Assembly (NCBI RefSeq): GCF_004353845.1
Contig: NZ_CP037864.1
Location: 2,418,001 to 2,482,000 of the forward strand
Source: Citrobacter arsenatis
GTDB lineage: Bacteria; Pseudomonadota; Gammaproteobacteria; Enterobacterales; Enterobacteriaceae
Length of the DNA stretch: 64,000 nucleotides
Reading direction: 5' to 3'
The notes beneath the pieces were generated by a model that saw nothing but the letters and a program-made list of their open reading frames with translations, did not search any database and was not told where the DNA came from. Made by a program: the position numbers and the translations under genes. Below are positions 1 through 7,882 of the stretch, piece by piece (the first letter of the stretch is position 1; each line of letters begins with the position of its first letter).

Positions 1-552
1 CGTGAACAGGGCGGCCCGGGAAGCGGCATCTGGTACGATTTAGCACCGCATCTTTTGGATCAGGCGATTAACCTGTTTGGTTTGCCCGTCAGTCTGACGG
101 TAGACCTTGCCCAGTTGCGCCCCGGTGCGCAGGCGACGGATTACTTTCATGCCATCCTGACGTATCCGCAGCGTCGAGTGATTCTGCACGGTACCATGCT
201 CGCTGCAGCAGAATCGGCCCGTTATATTGTGCACGGATCGCGTGGCAGCTATGTGAAGTATGGTCTTGACCCGCAGGAAGAGCGTTTGAAAAATGGCGAG
301 CGGTTGCCTCAGGAAGACTGGGGCTATGACATGCGCGATGGCGTATTGACGCGAATAGAAGGTGAAGAGCAGGTTGAAGAGACCTGGCTTACCGTACCGG
401 GTAACTATCCGGCGTACTATGCAGGCATTCGTGACGCGCTAAACGGTAACGGTGAGAACCCGGTTCCGGCAAGACAAGCTATCCAAATCATGGAGCTGAT
501 TGAGCTGGGTCTTGAATCAGCGAAGCATCGTTCGACGCTGTGCCTTGCCTGA
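1..552 (+). CDS. ydgJ: YdgJ-type Gfo/Idh/MocA oxidoreductase, C-terminal part
   Basis: The reading frame is open from the first base, so the N-terminal NAD(P)-binding Rossmann part lies outside the window; about 183 residues remain. The visible part begins inside the glycine-rich GPGSGIWYDLAPHLLDQA segment, which holds the conserved substrate-side histidine helix of the Gfo/Idh/MocA family, followed by the C-terminal beta-sheet domain. E. coli YdgJ is a predicted NAD(P)-dependent oxidoreductase of unknown substrate. It is convergent with add, as in E. coli, and a REP element separates the two. Identification rests on sequence resemblance to YdgJ and on the neighbouring add gene. The substrate cannot be read from the sequence. 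Confidence 0.9.
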   Translation, partial: REQGGPGSGIWYDLAPHLLDQAINLFGLPVSLTVDLAQLRPGAQATDYFHAILTYPQRRVILHGTMLAAAESARYIVHGSRGSYVKYGLDPQEERLKNGERLPQEDWGYDMRDGVLTRIEGEEQVEETWLTVPGNYPAYYAGIRDALNGNGENPVPARQAIQIMELIELGLESAKHRSTLCLA

Positions 553-612
553 TTACGCTAATGCCGGGTGGAGATGTACTGGCATTTTATCCGGCCTACA
601 ATGAAACCCAAC

Positions 613-644
613 GTAGGCCGGATAAGCGTTAGCGCCATCCGGCA
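613..644 (-). repeat. REP (palindromic) element
   Basis: The minus strand reads as an enterobacterial REP unit (GCCGGATGGCG...CTTATCCGGCCTAC). An inverted copy of the arm, TATCCGGCCTAC at 588-599 against GTAGGCCGGATA at 613-624, suggests a two-unit BIME covering roughly 561-645. It lies between the convergent ydgJ and add genes, the usual place for REPs, where they protect 3' mRNA ends or bind gyrase. Confidence 0.8.
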
Positions 645-653
645 CTTTATACG

Positions 654-1655
654 TTACGCTGCGCCGACTTTCTCGCGTAAGGCACGTTTTTCTTCGTGAC
701 TCAGAAATGCCATTTCCAGACCGTTGATTTGCGCCTGGCGGATCTGTTCGCGCGTTAGTCCTGCTGCGGGTGCGGCAATGGTGTACTCATGAATAATATC
801 CACACCCTGAACAGCCGGATCGTCCGTATTCAAACTGGCTAATACCCCGTGCTCAAGGAAGGTTTTCAGCGGATGGGTTGCCAGTGAGGCAACGGTGCTG
901 GTCTGAATGTTCGATGTCAGGCAGGATTCGATGCCGATACGGTGCTCGGCGAGATAATCCATCAACGCACGATCTTCAACGGCTTTAACGCCGTGACCAA
1001 TTCGCTCGGCGCCCAGCTCTTTAATGGCCTGCCAGATGCTTTCTGGCCCCGCGGCTTCGCCCGCATGCACGGTAATACGCCAGCCAGCGTCGCGTGCCTG
1101 GTTGAAGTGCGACAGGAACAGACTGCCAGGGAACCCCAGTTCGTCACCAGCCAGATCCAGAGCCGTAATATGGTCTCGGTGGGCTAACAGCGCATCCAGT
1201 TCCTGCAGGCAGGCAGCTTCGCCGAAGGTACGGCTCATAATGCCAATTAGGCGTGCTTCGACGCCAAATGTCTTGCAACCCTCGCGTACGCCGGCAATAA
1301 CGGCCTCAACCACGCCCGCGACGGGGAGCTGGTGCGCCATCGCCATATAGCCTGGTGAAAAACGTAATTCTACATAGTGCAGACCGTTACGTGCGGCATC
1401 CTCAATATTCTCAAACGCCACGCGGCGGCAGGCATCCAGCGAGCCCAGTACCTTCACGCCCCAGTCGAGCTTGGATAAAAAGCTCACTAAATCCGGCTCA
1501 GTGGAGGTCACTTGCACATGAGGGATCAGCGTTTCCAGCGTTTGTGCCGGAAGGGGTAAATTGAACTGACGACCCAGATCCAGGATCGTTTGGGCACGGA
1601 TGTTACCATCAAGGTGGCGATGGACGTCGGTAAGGGGGAGAGAAGTATCAATCAT
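654..1655 (-). CDS. add: Adenosine deaminase
   Basis: Deaminates adenosine and deoxyadenosine to inosine and deoxyinosine in cytoplasmic purine salvage. The start giving [17 protein letters not shown] makes 333 residues, the E. coli length; a longer frame from 1691 would add 12 unconserved residues. Zinc ligands His12 and His14 lie in the HRHLDG motif. [10 protein letters not shown] carries the third metal histidine and the catalytic glutamate, and LNTDDP near the C-terminus carries the metal-binding and catalytic aspartates. All key residues are intact. The gene is convergent with ydgJ and followed by a lysozyme-inhibitor-like gene on the other strand instead of malY directly, which differs from E. 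coli K-12. Confidence 0.97.
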   Translation of the reverse strand: MIDTSLPLTDVHRHLDGNIRAQTILDLGRQFNLPLPAQTLETLIPHVQVTSTEPDLVSFLSKLDWGVKVLGSLDACRRVAFENIEDAARNGLHYVELRFSPGYMAMAHQLPVAGVVEAVIAGVREGCKTFGVEARLIGIMSRTFGEAACLQELDALLAHRDHITALDLAGDELGFPGSLFLSHFNQARDAGWRITVHAGEAAGPESIWQAIKELGAERIGHGVKAVEDRALMDYLAEHRIGIESCLTSNIQTSTVASLATHPLKTFLEHGVLASLNTDDPAVQGVDIIHEYTIAAPAAGLTREQIRQAQINGLEMAFLSHEEKRALREKVGAA

Positions 1656-1853
1656 GGTCGCACTCGTGTTTTTAGGTAAAGTGCAGGCCATTATACAACA
1701 GAAATATGTTCCTCTAAAAACTTTAAAGTTTTATTTTTATCAGATATTGATTGAATAACATCGCTAATAGCGAAAAATGGACACTTTCCAGTTTATGAAT
1801 GCGCGATAAGGTATGTTATAAAAAACACAATAACGAATGAGGGTATTAATAAA

Positions 1854-2270
1854 GTGAAAAGTGTAAAACTAATTGTCAGTACAATGTTCTGTGGAAGTTT
1901 ACTTCTGGCAACTGTGCCTGCGCATGCTGCGTATAAAGCGGATGAAACGCATGTTATCCAGTTTAAGAAAGGTACCAGTGGCGCAGATATCAAGGGTACA
2001 ATTACGGGTGATAAAACAAAAGATTATACGTTTGTCGCCAAAAAAGGGCAGACCATGCAGGCAGTTCTGAAAAGTGCATGGCCTCATCCGTTCATGAGTA
2101 TTATTGCGCCGGGCGAACAATTCATTTTTGATGGCATGATGAGCGGTGATACATATAAAAATACGCTACCTGCCAGCGGTAAGTATACTATCAGAATATA
2201 TCAAAAAGGTGCGGCGAAAGATGAAGGTAAAACTAACGCATTCCAGCTGCACATGAAAATTACCAACTGA
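1854..2270 (+). CDS. Putative periplasmic PliG/PliI-like lysozyme inhibitor
   Basis: A 138-residue protein with a GTG start at 1854 preceded by GAGGG at 1840-1844. An N-terminal signal peptide (lysine-rich start, hydrophobic 5-20, probable cleavage after PAHA near residue 25) points to the periplasm. The mature part resembles small beta-sandwich inhibitors of invertebrate- and goose-type lysozymes (PliI, PliG/YcgK): a KKGQTMQAVL strand, then a C-terminal SGKYTIRIYQK segment followed by an amphipathic strand. These proteins protect Gram-negative cells from host lysozyme. Family membership is inferred from motif order only. The gene stands alone, with a terminator directly after it, inside an insertion between add and malY relative to E. 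coli K-12. Confidence 0.6.
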   Translation: MKSVKLIVSTMFCGSLLLATVPAHAAYKADETHVIQFKKGTSGADIKGTITGDKTKDYTFVAKKGQTMQAVLKSAWPHPFMSIIAPGEQFIFDGMMSGDTYKNTLPASGKYTIRIYQKGAAKDEGKTNAFQLHMKITN

Positions 2271-2276
2271 TAATGA

Positions 2277-2310
2277 GGAAAAGATCGCCTGAATGGCGAT
2301 CTTTTCCTTT
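2277..2310. terminator. Bidirectional rho-independent terminator
   Basis: A perfect 13-bp stem, GGAAAAGATCGCC paired with GGCGATCTTTTCC around a TGAAT loop. It lies between the stop of the lysozyme-inhibitor-like gene (2270) and the stop of the convergent diguanylate cyclase (2315), so it can serve both. The stem ends carry the A and T tracts themselves. Confidence 0.85.
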
Positions 2311-2314
2311 GCTA

Positions 2315-3664
2315 TTAAATATTTTCGTCAGAATAGGCCACAACGCAATTGCGTCCCTGGTTTTTTGCCTTATACAGGGCGCGGTCGGCGCAATCGGCGA
2401 GTCTTTCCGCAGCCGCACTGTTTTCCACGGAGGTTACTATCCCCAGGCTAATGGTGATGATGCGTGGAAAGTCACCGTCGGTTGTTGCCTGGGTTTGTTG
2501 TTCAACATGTTTTCTGATCCGCTCGGCAATGTTAAACGCTGCATCGGCATTCGTTTCAGGTAGCAAGACGGCAAACTCTTCTCCACCAATACGCGCAACG
2601 ATGTCGCTGCGTCGACTTAACCGCTGCATAATTTTCGCCAGCCTGATAATCACCCGATCGCCTTGCAAATGTCCCCATGTGTCATTAACTGATTTAAAAA
2701 AATCAATGTCGCAAAACACAATACTTAACGGCTTGTGGGGAGATGAAGTTTTAACTTCGTTGCTTAATGCGTTATAAAAATATCCGCGGTTATAAAGTCG
2801 GGTCATCGGGTCGCGAACTGAGTTTTCATAGGATAATTCATAGGCTTGTCGTGAAGATTTATAGCGTTTGAAGATATCCGACATGAGCACGATCATCACG
2901 ACCATCGCGCTGAGACATTCCAGTCCTCTGGCCAGATACCATCCGGCGGAATCTATGTGAGTGTACTTCAGCATAATGATGACACTTAACAGGTTGCTGA
3001 GAGCAACCAGAGACATGCTGACCCAAAACTGTGTTTTTAGGCGAGTTAAATTTGCCCCTAGCAACATAATGCTGGTCCACAATATGATCAGGATATAAAT
3101 AAAACTTCCACGCCAGGGGCGCAACCATTCGAATGTATCTGTATCAACTAACTGAAAGGCGATTGGCGTAACGCGAATGGAATAGAGGGTAGCCATTACC
3201 AGGTGTACTACGCTCCACACGTAAGTTGCATAAATTATTGTTTTGCTGCATTTTCCTTTTTTATGCTTGAATCTGTACAGATAATATGTAGCAAAAAACA
3301 ACCCCGTAATTAACATATTTCTCATAAAATATAAAACAGCAATGTCGTTGTAGATAACACCGGGGAGACCGTTTTTATAAAAATAAATATAGAGGGCGAG
3401 AAATAAAAAAAGACCCGAGCAATAGAATGCGCAGGCCAGGGGTAAAAGGTATTTTTTGTGTCGATAACTCATGTAATTCATCGACATAAAGCAACCTATC
3501 TGGATATGCAATACGCCAGCGAAGGTGGCAATAACGGGATAAAAAGAGAGACTGTAGCGCTGGTTATTGAAAGGGATAAACCACAAACAAATAGATGCTG
3601 TTAGTGATAAGAGTAAAAAAAAAGTTAAATTCTTTTTTCGAATGTTTGTTTGTGTTGTATTCAT
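2315..3664 (-). CDS. Membrane-bound diguanylate cyclase (GGDEF)
   Basis: 449 residues. The first ~265 hold about seven or eight hydrophobic segments, a membrane sensor region I cannot place in a named family. Residues ~280-445 form a GGDEF domain with an intact RIGGEEFAVLLP active site (GGEEF at 360-364) and the magnesium aspartate in FCDIDFFKSVNDTWGH. An allosteric RxxD inhibitory site (RRSD, 351-354) sits five residues before GGEEF. It is therefore expected to make c-di-GMP and to be product-inhibited. The gene lies with the lysozyme-inhibitor-like gene between add and malY, an insertion relative to K-12. It is one of two c-di-GMP-related proteins in the window, the other being the EAL protein at 18107. 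Confidence 0.9.
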   Translation of the reverse strand: MNTTQTNIRKKNLTFFLLLSLTASICLWFIPFNNQRYSLSFYPVIATFAGVLHIQIGCFMSMNYMSYRHKKYLLPLACAFYCSGLFLFLALYIYFYKNGLPGVIYNDIAVLYFMRNMLITGLFFATYYLYRFKHKKGKCSKTIIYATYVWSVVHLVMATLYSIRVTPIAFQLVDTDTFEWLRPWRGSFIYILIILWTSIMLLGANLTRLKTQFWVSMSLVALSNLLSVIIMLKYTHIDSAGWYLARGLECLSAMVVMIVLMSDIFKRYKSSRQAYELSYENSVRDPMTRLYNRGYFYNALSNEVKTSSPHKPLSIVFCDIDFFKSVNDTWGHLQGDRVIIRLAKIMQRLSRRSDIVARIGGEEFAVLLPETNADAAFNIAERIRKHVEQQTQATTDGDFPRIITISLGIVTSVENSAAAERLADCADRALYKAKNQGRNCVVAYSDENI

Positions 3665-3830
3665 GGTTTTTATGTATATAAAACAGCGCGATATTTCACG
3701 CCATCTTCTCAGCTTTATGTTTTGTATTTTTGATTTTTATTGCGGTGAATTTTTTACTGAAAGGAAAGGAGCTCAGGAGGGGAGCTTTAAAACATGCGAT
3801 GCAAAATAGATTTGTTTGTTAATTGAAGAC

Positions 3831-3858
3831 GTTGCGCAATGAATTTTCATTGCGCAAC
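3831..3858 (-). terminator. Hairpin after malY
   Basis: GTTGCGCAATGA and its inverted copy TCATTGCGCAAC form a stem of at least 12 bp just beyond the malY stop at 3864. No clear T-tract follows on the minus strand, so it may be a 3'-protecting or weak terminator hairpin rather than a canonical terminator. Confidence 0.5.
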
Positions 3859-3863
3859 TCTAT

Positions 3864-5036
3864 TTAACGTATTGTGCGGATGGCGTTAATCAGCCCCTGA
3901 ACGCCTTTTTCAAGCTTAGAACGCGGGCATCCGGCATTGAGGCGTACAAAACCACGACCTTCTTCTCCGTAAGTGTATCCCGGCATAATGGCGACTTTCT
4001 GCTGGTGGATGAGCGCATCCTGCAGTGCATGGTCATCAATATTGAGCGGGCGCAGGTCAATCCATGCCAGATAGGTGGATTGTGGAACCTGCCAGTTGAG
4101 TTCGGGGAATGCGGCATTGAGCTCACGAGCAACGTAATGCAGATTACTGGCAAGATAATCGCGCAGCGCATCAAGCCAACCAGCGCCCTGTTGATAAGCC
4201 GCAATATGCGCGCTAAGTGCCAGTACCGCAGGTGATGAAAGGCCATCGCGGCCTTTTAACGCACTGAGGTAATCGTTGCGGCTTTGCGCATTCTCAATAA
4301 TCCCGTAAGCCCCGGTTAACGCTGGAATATTGAAACTCTTTGAACCGGAGGTGAGCAGCGCCCAACTGTCGCGTGCGACGTTACTCCACGGGATGTGCGG
4401 CTGGTCTCCCCATACCATATCCATATGGATCTCATCGGAAATGACTTTTACACCGTGGCGCTGACACAGTTCTGCCATGGTTTCCAGTTCGTTACGCGTC
4501 CACACTTTGCCCGTGGGGTTTTGCGGGCTGCAAAGCAGAAGAATCTTGCTTTCAGGTTGAGACAACGCTTCCTCCAGTGCAGCCATATCGCAAAACCAAC
4601 CGTCAGTACGTTTTGCCAGCCCGACAGCGCGTACCTGGCGCTGATTACCTTCAATCGCTTTATAAAACGCATCGTAAGCCGGCGTATGGATCACCACCGC
4701 ATCGCCCGCAGAAGACCACTGGCGGATCAGTTCCGACACCATATAGATGACCGAGGGGCCATAAACCAGCGACTCAGGATCGATTTTGGAATTGTGTCGC
4801 GTTAGAAACCAGTGGCTAATTGCCGCCAGAAACTCATCATTTTTCCAGCGGCTGTACCCCAGCACGCCATGTGACAGGCGCTGAGTTAGCGCCTCCAGAA
4901 TGCAAGGTGCGGTGGCAAAATCCATGTCGGAGATGGTGAACGGCAGCAGGTCGGCTGAACCAAAACGGTCGGCAACGTAATCCCACTGAGTACACCAGGT
5001 ACCGTGCCGGTCCACAACCTTTGAAAAATCAAACAT
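3864..5036 (-). CDS. malY: MalY PLP-dependent cystathionine beta-lyase / MalT antagonist
   Basis: 390 residues. A fold-type I PLP enzyme of the PatB/MalY group that cleaves cystathionine to homocysteine, pyruvate and ammonia. In E. coli it also binds MalT and lowers maltose-regulon expression. The PLP lysine is Lys233 in SGSKSFNIPALTG; SPQNPTGKVW and the substrate-carboxylate arginine region near the end (GFVRLNAGCPRS) are present. The start has an AAGGA Shine-Dalgarno and lies 10 nt after the malX stop, so malX-malY form one operon read away from malI. Control is expected from the two MalI operators upstream of malX. Confidence 0.96.
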   Translation of the reverse strand: MFDFSKVVDRHGTWCTQWDYVADRFGSADLLPFTISDMDFATAPCILEALTQRLSHGVLGYSRWKNDEFLAAISHWFLTRHNSKIDPESLVYGPSVIYMVSELIRQWSSAGDAVVIHTPAYDAFYKAIEGNQRQVRAVGLAKRTDGWFCDMAALEEALSQPESKILLLCSPQNPTGKVWTRNELETMAELCQRHGVKVISDEIHMDMVWGDQPHIPWSNVARDSWALLTSGSKSFNIPALTGAYGIIENAQSRNDYLSALKGRDGLSSPAVLALSAHIAAYQQGAGWLDALRDYLASNLHYVARELNAAFPELNWQVPQSTYLAWIDLRPLNIDDHALQDALIHQQKVAIMPGYTYGEEGRGFVRLNAGCPRSKLEKGVQGLINAIRTIR

Positions 5037-5046
5037 ATTGTTGTCC

Positions 5047-6639
5047 TTACGCCTGTACGGTATTCATCAGAACCGAGATCTCGTCTTTCACTGACTGGAC
5101 CTGCGGACCAATAACTACCTGGAGGTTATGCTGATTGAGTTGTACTACGCCAATGGCACGATTGTCCTTCAGAGCCTGAACGTTAACAAGCGACATATCT
5201 TTTACTGACAAGCGCAGACGAGTGATGCAGTTATCCAGACTGACTATGTTATCGGCACCACCCAGTGCCTCCAGAATGGCGGGGACGTTGTAACCGGATT
5301 TACCCGGCGCTCCAGCCATGACTTTTTCGATATTGCTGGCAATTTCTACTTCACGACCCGGCGTCTTGAGATTAAAACGTGTGATGGCGAAGCGGAAGAT
5401 CACGTAGTACACCGCGAACCAAATAGCCGCTACTACAGGGACCAAATACCACTTGGTGGACAGTCCGTGCAGGATGCCGAACACCACGAAGTCAATCAGG
5501 TTACCGTCCGTGTTACCGATAGTGACGCCAAGAACCGCCATCACGGTGAAGCCAAGACCGGTCAGCAGGGCGTGGATAACATACAGAACCGGGGCGACGA
5601 ACAGGAATAAGAACTCGAGGGGTTCGGTGGTACCGCCGATGACACAGGCAATCAGACCAGAGATTAATAACCCTTTAATTTTATGACGATTTTCAGGGCG
5701 TGCACAGTGGTACATGGCTAATGCCGCACCCGGTAAACCACCGAGGAATGCCGGCATTTTACCCTGGGACAAGAAGCGGGTTGCGCTTTCAGAAAAGCCT
5801 TGCGTGGTTGGGCAGCTCAGCTGAGCCTGGAAAATAGTCAGTGCACCGCTCACGCTATGGCCGCAGACTTCCTGTGTGCCGCCGGCTTCGGTGAAGCGAA
5901 TGAGTGCCACCAGAATATGGTGAAGACCAAAAGGCAGCAGCAGACGTTCACCGGTACCGAACAGCATAGGACCAAATTCACCCGCGCTGTTGATGATGTG
6001 GCCGAGTCCGGTAATGCCCATGGCGAAAACTGGCCAGATCAGAGGAATGACCAGCCCGACAAGTCCCATCACCACTGAGGAGATAATTGGCACAAATCGC
6101 GTACCGCCGAAGAAGGCCAGCGCATCCGGCAGACGAATGTTGTGGAAGCGTTCATGCAGCATCCAGACGATGATCCCGGCAATAACCGCGCCGAGGATCC
6201 CTGTGTCGATCGACTGGATCCCCAGAATATTTTGCACGTTGTTGGCTTTGAGGATCGCCGCATCCGTGGTGGGTAAGATACCTTTGGCAGTCAACCAGAA
6301 GTTGACGGCAAGGTTCATGACCGCATAACCAACAAAACCGGCAAACGCCGCCACGCCTTTGTTCTCGCGCGCCAGTCCCAGAGGAATGGCAATACAAAAC
6401 ATCACCGGCAGGAAGCTAAACGCAAATGAGCCAACTTTACTCATCCAGGTAAAGATGGCCTGAAGCACCGGATTCCCCAACGCTGGGATCAGCGTTAAGA
6501 CATCATGGCTGCTCAACGAACTGCCGATCCCCAACATGATCCCGCAAAAAGAGAGCAGCGCAACGGGCAGCATAAAGGTTTTGCCCAACTGCTGGAAAAA
6601 TTCCCATAACGTTATTTTTGGTGTGGTTCTCGCCGTCAT
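5047..6639 (-). CDS. malX: MalX PTS permease IICB component (maltose/glucose type)
   Basis: Inner-membrane PTS permease. The start at MTARTTPK gives 530 residues, the E. coli length, with AAGGAG seven bases upstream; the frame from 6723 is longer but lacks support. The IIC part is about residues 15-430, with roughly ten membrane segments and the conserved GGTTEPLEFLFLFVAP signature. The IIB part is the C-terminal ~85 residues, with the phosphorylated cysteine in DNCITRLRLSVKD. In E. coli MalX can transport glucose and maltose by facilitated diffusion, but the physiological substrate is not settled. First gene of malXY, divergent from malI and repressed by it. Confidence 0.95.
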   Translation of the reverse strand: MTARTTPKITLWEFFQQLGKTFMLPVALLSFCGIMLGIGSSLSSHDVLTLIPALGNPVLQAIFTWMSKVGSFAFSFLPVMFCIAIPLGLARENKGVAAFAGFVGYAVMNLAVNFWLTAKGILPTTDAAILKANNVQNILGIQSIDTGILGAVIAGIIVWMLHERFHNIRLPDALAFFGGTRFVPIISSVVMGLVGLVIPLIWPVFAMGITGLGHIINSAGEFGPMLFGTGERLLLPFGLHHILVALIRFTEAGGTQEVCGHSVSGALTIFQAQLSCPTTQGFSESATRFLSQGKMPAFLGGLPGAALAMYHCARPENRHKIKGLLISGLIACVIGGTTEPLEFLFLFVAPVLYVIHALLTGLGFTVMAVLGVTIGNTDGNLIDFVVFGILHGLSTKWYLVPVVAAIWFAVYYVIFRFAITRFNLKTPGREVEIASNIEKVMAGAPGKSGYNVPAILEALGGADNIVSLDNCITRLRLSVKDMSLVNVQALKDNRAIGVVQLNQHNLQVVIGPQVQSVKDEISVLMNTVQA

Positions 6640-6683
6640 CAAACGACTCCTTGTAAAAGCTGGCTGACTAATGATGGCGAGAA

Positions 6684-6699
6684 GATAAAACGTTTTACC
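6684..6699. promoter_or_regulatory. MalI operator, malX side
   Basis: GATAAAACGTTTTACC differs by one base from the perfect palindrome found at 6763-6778 and from the published 16-bp MalI operator of E. coli. It lies 45 bp upstream of the malX start. Confidence 0.85.
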
Positions 6700-6708
6700 T
6701 AATTTTAG

Positions 6709-6724
6709 TGCGGTATAAATCACA
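6709..6724. promoter_or_regulatory. Possible CRP site between malX and malI
   Basis: TGCGGTATAAATCACA has one perfect CRP half-site (TCACA) and a weaker one at the six-base spacing. It sits between the two MalI operators. The divergent malI/malX promoters are CRP-dependent in E. coli, which supports the reading. Confidence 0.5.
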
Positions 6725-6762
6725 TTATCGAATGATAATAGGGCGTATAAATATAAGTGATT

Positions 6763-6778
6763 GATAAAACGTTTTATC
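6763..6778. promoter_or_regulatory. MalI operator, malI side
   Basis: A perfect palindrome, GATAAAACGTTTTATC, identical to the MalI operator known in E. coli, 30 bp before the malI start. It implies autorepression of malI. Confidence 0.9.
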
Positions 6779-6808
6779 CGTCACGTTATCGGGGAGTTTG
6801 CTGTTTTT

Positions 6809-7837
6809 ATGGCTATAGCCAAAAAAATAACCATTCATGATGTCGCGCTGGCTGCGGGGGTTTCGGTCAGTACCGTCTCATTGGTGCTCAGTGGAAAAGG
6901 GCGAATTTCATCAGCGACCGGTGAACGGGTGAATGCTGCTATTGAGCAACTGGGGTTTGTGCGTAACCGCCAGGCATCTGCGCTGCGCGGTGGGCAGAGC
7001 GGGGTAATTGGTTTGATTGTGCGCGATCTGTCTACGCCGTTTTATGCCGAGTTGACGGCGGGGCTGACGGAAGCGTTAGAAGCGCAGGGGCGCATGGTCT
7101 TCTTACTGCACGGTGGTAAGGATGGCGAACAGTTGGCGCAGCGTTTCGCGATGTTGATCAACCAGGGGGTTGATGGCGTGGTCATTGCCGGAGCAGCCGG
7201 CAGTAGTGACACACTGCAACGACTGGCCGCTGATAAAGGGATCCCGGTGGTATTTGCATCCCGAGCCAGCTACATGGATGACGTTGACACCGTCAGGCCC
7301 GATAACATGCAGGCTGCGCAGTTACTGGTTGAACATCTCATTCGTCACGGACATCAGCGAATTGCCTGGCTGGGGGGGCAGAGTTCTTCATTGACCCGGG
7401 CTGAGCGCGTCGGCGGTTATTGCGCCACGTTGCTAAAATATGGTTTACCGTTTCATAGCGACTGGGTGCTGGAGTGCTCATCCAGCCAGAAGCAGGCTGC
7501 AGAAGAGGTGACGGCGCTGCTACGGCGCAATCCGACAATCAGCGCGGTAGTGTGCTACAACGAAATAATCGCCATAGGTGCCTGGTTCGGCCTGATGAGA
7601 GCTGGTCGTCAGAGTGGTGAAATTGGCGTAGACCGCTATTTCGAACAGCAAATATCGTTGGCCGGTTTCGCTGATGTGGCGGAAAACGCGCTGGACGATA
7701 TCCCCATTATCTGGGCTTGCACGCCCGCGCGTGAAATGGGATACACCCTTGCAGAACGTATGCTACAACGCATTGGTCACGATGAAGGTCATTCGCGCAA
7801 TCTAACGCTTTCCGCTCACCTGGTGGCAACTGAATAA
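6809..7837 (+). CDS. malI: MalI LacI-family repressor of malXY
   Basis: The start at MAIAKKITIHDVALAAGVS gives 342 residues, the normal MalI length; the ORF from 6761 would overlap the operator and is unlikely. Residues ~7-30 form the LacI helix-turn-helix (VALAAGVSVSTVSLVLSG), and hinge and periplasmic-binding-type effector domains follow. It represses malXY and itself through the two GATAAAAC/GTTTTATC palindromes at 6684 and 6763. Its natural inducer is not known. In E. coli K-12 hdhA and the uid operon follow this gene; here ydgA follows directly. Confidence 0.96.
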   Translation: MAIAKKITIHDVALAAGVSVSTVSLVLSGKGRISSATGERVNAAIEQLGFVRNRQASALRGGQSGVIGLIVRDLSTPFYAELTAGLTEALEAQGRMVFLLHGGKDGEQLAQRFAMLINQGVDGVVIAGAAGSSDTLQRLAADKGIPVVFASRASYMDDVDTVRPDNMQAAQLLVEHLIRHGHQRIAWLGGQSSSLTRAERVGGYCATLLKYGLPFHSDWVLECSSSQKQAAEEVTALLRRNPTISAVVCYNEIIAIGAWFGLMRAGRQSGEIGVDRYFEQQISLAGFADVAENALDDIPIIWACTPAREMGYTLAERMLQRIGHDEGHSRNLTLSAHLVATE

Positions 7838-7866
7838 AAAAAACCCGATAACACTGTTATCGGGCC
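7836..7866. terminator. Shared terminator of malI and ydgA
   Basis: Stem CCCGATAAC / GTTATCGGG around ACT at 7844-7864, between the convergent malI and ydgA stops. The A-run at 7836-7843 gives a T-tract on the minus strand, so termination should be strong for ydgA and weaker for malI. Confidence 0.85.
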
Positions 7867-7882
7867 TGTTGTACAGACGTTA

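Noticed and set aside
1717..1732. AAAACTTTAAAGTTTT palindrome upstream of add as an operator
   Set aside because: A low-complexity AT palindrome in promoter DNA; I know of no regulator with this consensus.
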